Assembly (NCBI GenBank): GCA_020881915.1
Contig: JAJFPB010000004.1
Coordinates: 3,968,001 to 4,032,000, forward strand
Source: Paramyrothecium sp. XJ0827
Taxonomy: Eukaryota; Ascomycota; Sordariomycetes; Hypocreales; Stachybotryaceae
Reading direction: 5' to 3'
DNA: 64,000 nucleotides
Positions 10,896 through 20,870 of the stretch are shown in pieces. The notes below the pieces were generated by a model that did not search any database, had not been told where the DNA came from, and saw nothing but the letters and a program-made list of their open reading frames with translations. The translations under genes and the position numbers were made by a program. Position 1 is the stretch's first letter; every line of letters begins with the position of its first letter.

Positions 10896-11292
10896 ATGCA
10901 CCCGTTCTCGACTCTTACGATTGGCATTTTCATAGCTGGCTATATCACAGCGCGCTGGGATCTCGTCACAAGGCTCTATGAGCTTGCTATATTTGCTTGG
11001 GAATACGGTGTCCTGGTGAGTCTGCTGCCGGGCAAGCGCGGGACTGTTGAGAATAGTTGCTAACCACCTCGTACGTAGAGTCGAGCCGCAAAAGGTTTCG
11101 CGGTCTTGACCATCCTGTTCCTCACCATCTCGGTGCCTGTGGTGTTCCTGGCGCGAAAGGAAACGGCCCTGGTTCGTCCACACCGCTACCGTCGGGCGTC
11201 GAGGCCGCAGGCTAACGTTGACACAGCATCCACGAATGCCCGGCGCTGGCGTTTCCGCTAGAGAGGAACTAAGAAGGAGAGGTTCTTTCTAG
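10896..11292 (+). CDS. Small two-span membrane protein, unrecognised
   Basis: Predicted three-exon gene of 92 aa: 10896-11015, 11079-11171 and 11227-11292. Intron 1 has a GTGAGT donor, a GCTAAC branch site and a TAG acceptor. Intron 2 has a GTTCGT donor, GCTAAC and an ACAG acceptor; if it is retained, the frame ends at another stop with a basic tail, so the C terminus is less certain. The protein has two hydrophobic segments (about residues 4-18 and 48-66), a short linker with WDLVTRLYELAIFAWEYG, and a basic C-terminal tail (REELRRRG). It lies 34 bp upstream of GPI1 on the same strand. Its size and topology recall accessory subunits of ER enzyme complexes such as Eri1/PIG-Y, but I see no decisive motif. 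Function unknown. Confidence 0.65.
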
Positions 11293-11326
11293 ACTACATA
11301 CACGAGCAGCATAACCGTCACTGGTC

Positions 11327-13669
11327 ATGGTAGAGCATGATGGGTTGATGCGAGTTTTCTGGCCGACGGATGTCCGCGACTCTAGTCATTCCGGTGTGGT
11401 AGTGGGCTGGCGCAACTCTACCCTCGACGTGTTTGTCGTAGCAATTCTCGAAGCTGTCGACGTACGTTACGATTCGTGTGTGTGTGGAGGTGAGCAGGAC
11501 TAATTGTAAACAGGCCGAAGATGTCGAGTTCCACCTCAAATCCGGCACATTCCTTCGGGGAGTGCCGCACACTCCGAACAGGGTTTTCGAGCTCTGCGGC
11601 CACACCTCAATGCACGTTCTAGGGCTTTTCAACGCCGCCGATCCAAGTGCGGCCGACCCTTCCTGGCTATGCGCGACAATGAACACGACTCGGCAGCCGA
11701 GGATTACCTGCGCCAAGGCATCGAGTGTTCAGTTGATTCTCTACGACCGTCCTCGTCCCAGGGGCATGCAGTATATATCCCTTAGGCCAATAGAGCTTGC
11801 TCTTGGTGGTGATGGCTCCGCGCTCGAAGACACGAGCGTTCGTGAGTCGAAAACAGATCGTGAGGAAGAGACGCAGGAAAAGCGCCAGAAGGAATACAAA
11901 GCCAAATTGGTCGAGAAGCTCAAACAACACAGCATTGTCAAGCGAATTCCATCAGCCAGAGACAAGGCACTTCCAAAGATTGTCAATCAAGTCAACTGGT
12001 CTTGGGAATTGGAGAAGATTCTCCAGAAAAACGTCAGCCGGCTAGGTCCCCGGCCAAAACGTAGCCAGAGTGTGTCAGAAAGGGTCGTGGAATCAGCTAC
12101 AACAATGCGAAATATGGTGCTCACCCAGCTGTGGAATTTGTTCTCGCTTTACATATTCCCAATTCTACAGAGAGCGTTCGCAATGGTTCTTTTGGGCCAT
12201 CGAATGGTGGCGGAAGCGCTACTCATGGTTTTGGAGTTGCGTATCAAACCTGGATTTGCTGCGCTCAAGGACGTTTCTGCGACTGCTCAACAAATTGAGA
12301 TCCGTCTTCAGCAGTTTTGCTACTGGCCTATGCAATATGTCACTTTACGGCAGCGCAAAAGAAACTGGGCCAGCGTCACAACCAGCCACCCCGACTACAT
12401 TCGTTTCTACAACAGCCTTTGGCTTGTTGCGAACGATGTCATCATTGGCATTGCGGTTGGTTCATACATTATTGAGCAAGCAGATTGGGTCGCGCTGCAG
12501 ATCAGCAATCTTCTGCGCACCTACACCGTGGAGGCCCTTCAACGAAGTATCTCATGGTTGATGCGATTCCCGGCTGGTTTGAAGCTTAACGAGGAGCTTG
12601 CGGCCTTTCTTGGAGATTTGTTCCTCTGGGTGATTGATTATTGGGCAGGTAAGTGTTGGCAACACTGGACCAACCAACACGTCCTCGTACTGATTGTTCC
12701 AGGCTGTATTGACACCCTGAATCCGTGGCTGCCACAGATCGTGTGGCTAATCGGCTTTTCATCTTTCGCCGGTGCGAGCATGCCTATTGCCGTCTTCTCA
12801 GACCTTTTGTCTGCCCTTACCGTCCACATTTACTCCTTTTACCTCGCCTCAGCCCGTATTTATCACTGGCAGTTGACCATTTTACAATCCCTTTTCCACC
12901 TGTTCCGGGGAAAGAAGCACAATGTGCTGCGCAATCGTATTGATTCCTGCGATTACGACCTGGATCAGCTTCTCGTGGGCACAATTCTCTTCACCCTTTT
13001 GTTCTTCCTCTTGCCCACCGTGGTCGTCTTTTACCTCAACTTTGCCATTGCTAGAATGGTGATTATCTCATTGAAGGCGGGTTTTGACACGCTGCTGTCT
13101 TGCTTGAACCACTTCCCATTGTTCGCTCTCATGTTGAGACTAAAGGATCCACGAAGACTACCTGGTGAGTCCTCCAGAACCAAGTGCCTGGCAACGCAAA
13201 CTGATTCGCGCAGGCGGGATTCAATTCGAGCTTCGAGATACCCACAATTATAGAGCCTCCAACGATAATGCCAGTCATGAGCCGCCCACGTCCGTGATAT
13301 ATCTCAAGGTAAGTGCCCACAAATGCCGACATTGCCGTTGCCACAATATCTAACTAGGTCCAGTCGATACCCTTACGATTTAGCGCAATGTTTCATCAGT
13401 ACTTTCAAATGGCCCACCGCATACGGAAACACTACCTCTCACCGCGAGTGCTTCTTTGTCTACTGACGGGCAAGTTCGTTCCGCCGATCAACAGGAAGAA
13501 CCTATACAGCCTGCAGTATAGCATGTTACCGGCCAAGCGGGCAACAGTGTGGGAGATGTGGCAGGCAGTCAATCAGGAAATCACGCAAAGCCAGCCTTTC
13601 CATCTCGCGCATATTCCGAGCGGGATGAGGAGGTCGGTAGCGAATGGAAGAGCGAGAACAGGCTTATAG
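11327..13669 (+). CDS. GPI1: GPI-GlcNAc transferase complex subunit Gpi1 (PIG-Q)
   Basis: ER-membrane subunit of the enzyme that starts GPI-anchor synthesis by adding GlcNAc to phosphatidylinositol. Exons 11327-11461, 11514-12648, 12703-13164, 13214-13308 and 13358-13669 give 712 aa. The 54-nt second intron is in frame and has no stop, so the frame reads through it; removing it restores the family sequence FWAG-like DYWAGCIDTLNPWLP. The Gpi1 core is clear: YVTLRQRKRNW, HPDYIRFYNSLWLVANDVII, WLMRFPAGLKLNEEL, then multiple membrane spans between about residues 290 and 560, and the C-terminal SAMFHQYFQMAHRIRKHYL. The N-terminal 200 residues are soluble. Its promoter must lie inside or upstream of the small membrane-protein gene. 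Confidence 0.93.
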
Positions 13670-14373
13670 AAGCTTGGATACACAACGTAGAGCAAATAAA
13701 TGTTGAGTCCCGACCGTCCAAGTCCAACAGCTGCTTTGCGAAGGAGTCTCGGCATGATCTTGTGATGCAAAAAGTAACTCAAAATCTGCTATCTGGCAAT
13801 ATCATTCCCATTGTTCTCGTGAAGTCATCTTTGCCCGACGCTATTTGGCGATGAGTCTTGCCGAAGCTTGTCCTTCGGTACAGCCAAGCTCATGGAGACG
13901 CGGCAGTTCGTGATTGTGGTGTGTAGTTCAGATCGAGCAGCAAATGAGACGAAGGGGAGAGTTGTTCGTTTCAGTCCTATATTGACTAACCCTCCCTTTC
14001 GAAGATATCACGGATAGCTAGCTTACCTTATGTATTGTATCAGGCAACATTGGCCGGTCTGTACTGAATCAAGAAACAGATGCACGATTTTCATGGACCA
14101 GTTATTTACTCGGGGCTTACTAGTAGTTTTATCAAACTACATAACTTTTTGAAATGTTTAGTTTATCTGTTCATTCCAGTTTGCTTCGTCAGTGGCCGCT
14201 TCCATACTGGCGGCTCCGGCAGCAGAAGCGCACAGGCAGCGGAAGTTTAGGGAAAGAGAACGAGGAAGTCTACGGACCATGAAACAATAGGACGGGATGA
14301 GATTGGGGCCGAGCCAAAGGAGATTGCCGTGCTGCATTGCAATGATCGTGATGGTCACGGGATTGTGGCGTGA

Positions 14374-14664
14374 AAGGTTAGATTTGACAACTTTGCCTAC
14401 TCCGAGCTGAGAAAAAGGTTGGCGCCGAAAAAGGATCGCACATTCTTGCCTATGCGGCGCTTCTACGAACGTTCTAGCTCGGCGGCACCGGAGAAGAAGA
14501 AAGTCTCTGGAATGCGACACTTTGGATTTCTGGCGCTTGGCAAAGCCCAGTGGAGCGGTGTTGCAGATTCAAATGTTCATTCTGTACGTCATGCAGCAAG
14601 AATACCTAATCTACACGTAAAGTCCAAGCAAGATGCCTACCTTAGGTTTGTTAGTGCCTTTTGA
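14374..14664 (+). other. Coding-like open frame without supported start
   Basis: Ninety-six codons open from just after a TGA at 14371 to a stop at 14662. The first 60 residues look protein-like (FDNFAYSELRKRLAPKKDR, then FLPMRRFYERSSSA and GMRHFGFLALGKAQW). A TAG acceptor-like site lies at its beginning, so it could be an internal or last exon, a relic, or chance. No family recognised. Confidence 0.2.
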
Positions 14665-15154
14665 CATCTCGGATATCGTCCTCTTGATGGCCAGAGCCCA
14701 CCAGGATAATGGACGAGCCGTGACGCGCAGCTGACTCGCCTCGGCATGCCCCATGACGATACTTGCTCACGCTCGTTCGGGGAGTTTTTAAGCATCGACA
14801 GGGTCCAGGACGACCAACGACGCCCAATCTTGCGATGGGGAGATCGCGGCAACCCTGGCGACCATCGAGGATCGCCTAGAGATGCGCGCTGCTCCTATGT
14901 GTTATGGGTAGAAAGGTCCACGAAAATAAACTCATGTGAAGACAAGCGGGACGCACGAGGATGGGACACGTCCCCCTGTCGGTGTCATCATGTGCATGTA
15001 ACTGTCACGACTTAGCATCACGGCTCTCCAGTCGGCAGAGCTTGGCTGCCTCCCTCTGGCTGCTAATCGGCTACCTTATGGACAGGGGAGGATGGATGCG
15101 ATGGAGCATGAGGGACACAAAAGGCGGGGCACGACATGCTGCAGCATCATATCA

Positions 15155-15165
15155 TACCTAAGGTA
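15155..15165. repeat. Intergenic palindrome TACCTAAGGTA
   Basis: Copy of a recurrent intergenic motif. Related copies lie at 14638-14646, 18576-18584, 57474-57483 and 61108-61118. Confidence 0.45.
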
Positions 15166-16200
15166 AGCAGCCCGCACGTCTCGTCTCTCATCTCGGTCTG
15201 ATTTCAGGCAATCACCAGCCTCAAATCAAGCCATATGATGCAATCGCGCCGGGAGGGGCTCCGGCGTATGCGCCGTCCTGCTAGGGTTAAAAAGGCGTGG
15301 ACGGCAAGGATGCAGCGGGAGCTGAGTTAACTCGTCGTCCTTCTCTGTTCCCCACTTCGACTCGACCTCGATGCTGTCTGCCCCCCCCTGTCGCGGTTAC
15401 TGCGCCTGCTCATGCAGCCAGACGTCAGTTTTCTGGTGCGGCGTGGTTGCTGGTTGGCCCGATGCGGGCTCCGCTTCTTTCTTTTTTTAAGGGTCCCTCC
15501 TCCATCTGAACGGCGCAGCGTGAGTCGAGAGGGGGGTCCCAAGGGCCTCGGACCCGGCTGTGCCAAAGGCTTCCTCTTCCCTGTCTGATTCGGTCATTCT
15601 CCGCTCTCCCACTTGATCTCGCGACGGTGGCTCCAATTGTGCTTCCACATTTTCCAACAAAAGCCCAAGCCATTACGCCCCAGGTCTTTTTAGCTCCAGG
15701 AACTGGGAAACCTACGGCGATCCAGTGTCACCACCCCTTCCTGGCTAGCAACGTACGTACGTAGTAGCAGCACACCCAAGGTGGTTACTGTATTCCAACG
15801 AGGTCCCACACATCTGAGTTCCTCCGTCGTCCCGCCCTCCCTCTTCCATTTATGAGGGTGCGTTGGAGGCGGGCACCCCAAATAAAAAAGCAGATAGACC
15901 TGGTCGCATCAGACGCACAACGTCAATCTCTTTCCTCTTCCTCTCCCCCAGCGATCGAAAGTCAAGAGAGCGGGGTCACGGCAAGCAAAATCGTACGTCC
16001 CCAGACAACCACACCGCGTCGTCGGCACACCACCTCGTGCTCCGCAATCCTGCCCAGAACCCCTAAACAGAAAAAAAGGGATCGGACCGGTTTGACGTCA
16101 CATCTTACCTTGCACCCGCTCGACAAACACCCCGGCTGGCAGTTGGCATTGCCATTTTCGAAAGCCGAGGCTTAGGGAGAATAACGGAATCGTGCGAGGA

Positions 16201-16206
16201 TATAAA
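16201..16206 (+). promoter_or_regulatory. TATA box upstream of cofactor C
   Basis: TATAAA 243 bp upstream of the ATG at 16449. With a fungal TATA-to-start distance this implies a leader of roughly 150-220 nt. The leader includes the CTACCTTAC repeat at 16333-16353. Confidence 0.4.
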
Positions 16207-16332
16207 GGCTTTAGGCCTCTCTGGCTGCACGCAACGGCGACGCCTCTCATCCTGGGTTATCACATCATTGTTTGATTACCCTTGCTTTGTGAGTAGTGTT
16301 GGTTCTCGATAGGGACATTTTGCATTTCTTCC

Positions 16333-16353
16333 CTACCTTACCTACCTTACCTT
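16333..16353. repeat. CTACCTTAC direct repeat
   Basis: Two copies of CTACCTTAC in tandem in the presumed 5' leader of the cofactor C gene. Short simple repeat; the function is not evident. Confidence 0.4.
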
Positions 16354-16448
16354 TTGCCGAGTTTCTTGTGCACCCGCTGTATCCTCGTAACCAGGAACGC
16401 ACGCATCTCCAAACCTTATATCCCACCGTAAAATATTGACTTGTAGTC

Positions 16449-17793
16449 ATGGAGACGCAGACTCAACCCCAACTTGTCTCCCAGCCCAGATCGGACACGC
16501 TGCGTCTCACCGGCAGAATGGACCCCAAGGAGCGCTTCTACCGGCAATTCCTCGACGAGGCCGCAGGTAAGGGACAAAACTCAACATCAATGCGGAACCT
16601 AGTCGTGCTCACCGTGCCACCGCAGACCTTCAGGACCAAATAAGCCAGCTGGCTTCGATGTCCGGCATTGCTGGTGACCGTCAAACCGCCATTGACCAAG
16701 TCCTCGCCGGCCTCACCAAGCTACAGAACCAGGTGGCAGATGCCGCAGACTTCACACCCGCATATGACAGGCGTCAGTACGGAGAGGTAAGGACTCAATC
16801 AAATGCGGGAAGCTATATTCTATGGTTTGCTCACTAACTCCTTTTCGCCATGCTAGGCCATCAAAGCTCTGCATGAGAAGCTGAACACGACCGTCGCAAA
16901 GGTTACACCCAAATCGCGCTTCCAGTTCAAGCGCACCGCCCAGGCGCCATACGTCGACATGGGGGCTCCCGAAAATGATCCACGCTTGAATCCCGGTAGC
17001 CTGGCCATGCATGGCCAAGCACGCAAGGTCGACCCTGCTCTACCGGAGGCAGAGGCCGATGACATTGTCGCCGATTTGCCCAAATCCAAGGACTACAACG
17101 GCGAGATGGCGCGCCCAAGCTTGTCAGCAGTCAGGCAACCGAGCTTCACCACCGCCAAGAACATCAACATCTCCCACCAGAAGGGTCTTCATGTTATCCT
17201 ACCCACTTCCGCCGCCAGCGCGACGGCTGCCGGATCCCTGACGGATCTCCAGGACTGTATCGTCGACATGTCGGTCCCCACCGTGGAAGGTTCGCCGTTC
17301 CCAGGCCTTGCTCTCAGGAACATCGCCAATAGCATCGTTGTCGCCGGTCGTGTAAGCGGGCCCGTTCACATCACCAACGTGACGGATAGCATACTTGTCA
17401 TCACGGCACACCAAGTCCGCATCCACGAGTGCAGCAATGTCGATATATATCTTCATTGTAGCAGTACCCCTATCATTGAAGATTGCACAAGCATGCATTT
17501 CGCCCCTCTTCCCGAACATTATGTGGGTAGACTCGCTTGCTCGTTAAGCCTTTTCCGAATGTTAATGTTTCCAATAGATGACGGAAGCCGAAAGGTCGAC
17601 AGAGAACCAGTGGAACCAGGTCAATGATTTCAAATGGCTCAAAGCCAGCCACAGCCCCAATTGGACCGTCTTGTCCGACTCACAAAAACTGGCTGAGGAG
17701 GAATGGAAGCAGTTGGGTCAGCCGGGTGCCAGTGCGACGGAGACGTTGAGAAATATCGGCCTCCCGCGACGTCGGTCCTCCGGTTCTTCATAA
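16449..17793 (+). CDS. TBCC: Tubulin-folding cofactor C
   Basis: GTPase-activating member of the tubulin-folding machinery (yeast Cin2), acting with cofactors D and E to release assembly-competent alpha/beta tubulin. Exons 16449-16566, 16626-16786, 16857-17522 and 17578-17793 give 386 aa. The N-terminal part is helical (ERFYRQFLDEA, QDQISQLASM, TAIDQVLAGLTKLQNQVADA), as in the TBCC spectrin-like domain. The C-terminal C-CAP/cofactor C beta-helix begins near NINISHQKGLHVILP; it contains GPVHITNVTDSIL and ITAHQVRIHECSNVDIYLHC, where Arg281 in HQVRIH corresponds to the family's arginine finger. The tail ends in a basic RRRSSGSS. It converges on MED9 with a 172-bp gap. Confidence 0.9.
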
Positions 17794-17965
17794 GCGAATC
17801 CCACGAGTCGCATAGCCAGATTCATCGTAACGGCGTCGGGGTCAGGTCATTGGGTGGCGTATGGTGCATTGTCGTTAGAAACGAGAGTATATGATAATTG
17901 GTTTCGTGCTTTGATTTTGTTTCTTCCTTTTTTTCTGATGGTAGTGCCCAATTCAACGTAGGCTT

Positions 17966-18370
17966 TCAAACATCCATCTTGTCACCTCCAGACGTTTCGT
18001 CCTTGCCGAACGTCATGCCGCCCTCTCTAAGTCGTTCAAGTAAGGCACGCTGCATCTCAATCTTTGCCTCGAGGTCCTTGATCTCGGTCTGCTGCTCGTC
18101 TATAGATCGGTCCATGTCTGGGAGTGTCCGTACTTGAGCCCTGGCGTGCTGGAGCTTGTGCTTGAGGCCATCAGTCGCGCCAGGGACCTCTTTGAAAGAC
18201 AATTGCTGGCCATTGCTGCTAGGCCCGCCAGGCGTGGCGCCGGTTGGCAATCCAGCAGACGATTGGAGGCCTGCGCGAACTTTCGCCAGTACGACAGCGA
18301 GCTCGGAAAGCGCATCGAGGTCGTCGGGAGAGAAGGCCGTCGGTAGGGTCAGGGGATTTGGCTGCGCCAT
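17966..18370 (-). CDS. MED9: Mediator complex subunit 9
   Basis: Small subunit of the Mediator middle module, bridging activators to RNA polymerase II in the nucleus. Single exon, 134 aa. The N-terminal half starts with a helix LDALSELAVVLAKVRAGL. A Gly/Pro/Ser linker follows. The C-terminal half is a heptad-rich coiled coil (LKHKLQHARAQVRTL, DMDRSIDEQQTEIKDLEAKI, EMQRALLERLREGG), as in fungal Med9/Cse2. Small coiled-coil proteins are hard to assign, but the PDMDRSIDEQ element before the last helix is what I expect of the filamentous-fungal protein. It diverges from the phosphoglycerate mutase gene. Confidence 0.75.
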   Translation of the reverse strand: MAQPNPLTLPTAFSPDDLDALSELAVVLAKVRAGLQSSAGLPTGATPGGPSSNGQQLSFKEVPGATDGLKHKLQHARAQVRTLPDMDRSIDEQQTEIKDLEAKIEMQRALLERLREGGMTFGKDETSGGDKMDV

Positions 18371-18944
18371 GGCCTCTGTTCGGGGTCTGAAACCTACGAA
18401 CTAGGTTGGAGTTGTGTTATTGTAGACTTTGCGCGGCGCTTCCCCGGCGAATAATTTGCTACGACACAATGAAACACGTGGAACGGGTTGAGGCGTCTGC
18501 GAGGCTTGGTTGGATGGGGAGCAATGGAAAGTAAGGTATGTGCGGTTGTTTGAAACCAAATCCATAGCATGGGCCCCTAAGGTACTTCAATTGGGTGCAC
18601 AGTTAGCTGGGCACCAGCAGACAGTGTGCTACAGCACAACAAGTAGTCAGCCATACAGTGCTATCAACTTGATCACTGTGTTTTATCTTGACCGTTGTGG
18701 AGTAACGCCGATGTCATAGCAGCAACTCCCCACCACCGACGCGTTGAGGCGGTTTCTATTTTCAGCTAACAAGCTCTAGCTCTTCTTCCTTTTTCTCACC
18801 CAATCCGCCGAATCTCAAAAGACATCAAATCACGCACCTATACCCATACATTTTTCCCTTTATTTTTCTTGACCTGATTCCTTCCCATTCTCCCCAAGCT
18901 GCTATTTTACCCAAAGACTGGCATTGAATTGCACACTGCCCATC
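18371..18944. promoter_or_regulatory. Divergent MED9 / phosphoglycerate mutase promoter
   Basis: A 574-bp region; CCTAAGGTA lies at 18576-18584. The last 150 bp before the ATG is CT-rich (TTTTTC and CCCAATCC type sequence), typical of highly expressed fungal genes. No ORF of note. Confidence 0.45.
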
Positions 18945-20870
18945 ATGTCCAAGACCGAGCAAAAGGCTTGCCTCAGTACGTCTTCCTCTCCCGGCCCCTC
19001 CACTCCACCACTGCCCCGCGATCCAGTCGTGATATCCAGCCCTCGCCCTTCTCCTGGCCGTGCCGTCACGGCGCCTTCCAAGGTTCAGACGGTTCGGCCG
19101 AATAAGCCTCTGGATCGCGTCCTGGTCGTCTGCTACGTCCTGGTCTACCTGGAGCTCGCATGGCTAATACTTCTGCTGTTGCGCTCATACAGTCGTCATT
19201 GATGGCTGGGGTATTCCATCCGAAGAGAGCCCCAAGAATGGCGATGCCATTGCCGCCGCCAAGACCCCTGTGATGGACGAGCTCTCCAAGAGTGAGACTG
19301 GCTTCACCGAGCTCGACGCCTCATCGCTGGCGGTGGGACTTCCCGAGGGTTTGATGGGCAACTCCGAAGTCGGCCACTTGAACATTGGCGCCGGGCGCGT
19401 GGTGTGGCAAGACGTCGTTCGCATCGACCAGGCGATCAAGAAGGGCGAATTCACCAGCAACGAGGTCATCAAGAAGACTTTCCAGGGAGCTGCTAGCGGC
19501 AACGGTCGCCTGCACCTCTGCGGTTTGGTGTCTCACGGAGGTGTGGTAAGTAATTCCACTGCTCATCCATGCCGAAGGAATTGGTGTTCTAACAGCGATT
19601 TAGCACGCCAAGCAAACTCACCTTTACGCTCTGCTCAAGGCTGCCAAGGAATACAAAGTTCCCAAGGTCTTCATTCACTTCTTCGGTGATGGCCGTGACA
19701 CCGACCCCAAGTCGGGCGCCGGATACATGCAGGAGCTCGTCGAGTACCTCAACGAGATCGGCATTGGCCAGATTGCCACCGTTGTTGGCCGATACTACGC
19801 CATGGACCGTGACAAGCGCTGGGAGCGTGTCGAACTTGCGCTGAAGGGTTTGGTCCTGGGCGAGGGTGAGGCGGCTGAAGACCCCGTCGCGGCTGTCAAG
19901 GCCCGGTACGCGCGTGGCGGCGATAAGGACAAGGACGAGTTCCTGACTCCCATCATCGTTGGCGGTGACGAAGGCCGCATCAAGGGTATGTGGGAATATC
20001 ATCCAATATTTCCCCTAACAAGCACTGACTCGTTTGAAAACAGATGACGACACCGTCTTCTTCTTCAACTACCGCTCTGATCGTGCGCGCCAGATCACCC
20101 AGCTTCTTGGAGACGTCGACCGCTCTGTCCTTCCCGACTTCCCGTACCCCAAAATCAACAAACTTGTGACCATGACATCGTACAAGACTGATTACCCCTT
20201 CGACATCGCCTTCCAGCCCCAGCGCATGGACAATGTTTTGGCTGAGTGGCTGGGCAAGCAGAATGTCGAACAAGTCCACATTGCCGAGACAGAGAAGTAT
20301 GCGCACGTTACTTTCTTCTTCAACGGTGGTGTTGAGAAGCAGTTCCATCTTGAGGAACGCGACGTCGATCAGGACTTGGTTCCCTCTAACAAGTCGGTCG
20401 CGACCTACGACTTGGCCCCTGAGATGTCGGCCGACGGCGTCGCCAACCAGGTCGCCAAGCGCCTCGCTGAGCAGCGTTTCCCCTTTGTCATGAACAACTT
20501 TGCCCCTCCTGACATGGTCGGCCACACCGGCAACTACGAAGCCGCCATTGTCGGCTGTGAGGCTACCGACAAGGGCATCGGCAAGATCCTGGATGCGTGC
20601 AAGAAGGAAGGCTACATCCTCTTCATCACTGCCGACCACGGCAATGCTGAGGAGATGAAGTTTGCTGATGGCAAGCCCAAGACTAGCCACACCACCAACA
20701 TGGTGCCTTTCATCATGGCGAATGCTCCTGAGGGTTGGAGTCTTAGGAAGAAGGCCGGTGTCTTGGGCGATGTGGCACCTACCATCCTCGCCGCTATGGG
20801 TCTGCCTCAGCCCGAGGACATGACCGGCGAGTCACTGTTGGCCAAGGACCTCAAGAGGGGCGCGGAGTAA
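18945..20870 (+). CDS. gpmI: Cofactor-independent phosphoglycerate mutase
   Basis: Glycolytic and gluconeogenic enzyme interconverting 3- and 2-phosphoglycerate through a phosphoserine and two manganese ions, in the alkaline phosphatase superfamily. Exons 18945-18975, 19193-19545, 19604-19985 and 20044-20870 give 530 aa, a normal length. The first coding exon has only 31 nt and is followed by a 217-nt intron. Motifs: IVIDGWG with metal ligand Asp14; GNSEVGHLNIGAGRVV with nucleophile Ser68; HFFGDGRDTDPKSG; FFFNYRSDRARQITQLL; NNFAPPDMVGHTGNYEAAIVG; ITADHGNAEEM and TSHTTNMVPFI with the second metal site. Filamentous fungi use this plant/bacterial-type enzyme instead of the yeast dPGM. Highly biased codon use fits strong expression. 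Confidence 0.96.

Larger units (their letters stand above)
13670..16448. other. 2.8-kb gene-poor spacer, GPI1 to cofactor C
   Basis: Holds the GPI1 3' end and the cofactor C promoter. A coding-like frame exists at 14374-14664 but lacks a supported start. Other contents are ACCTTAGGT at 14638-14646, TACCTAAGGTA at 15155-15165, pyrimidine-rich stretches at 15330-15620 and 15890-16080, a TATAAA box at 16201 and CTACCTTAC repeats at 16333-16353. No recognisable gene. Confidence 0.45.

Noticed and set aside
19980..20690. 236-codon minus-strand ORF opposite phosphoglycerate mutase
   Set aside because: Antisense shadow; no recognisable domain.
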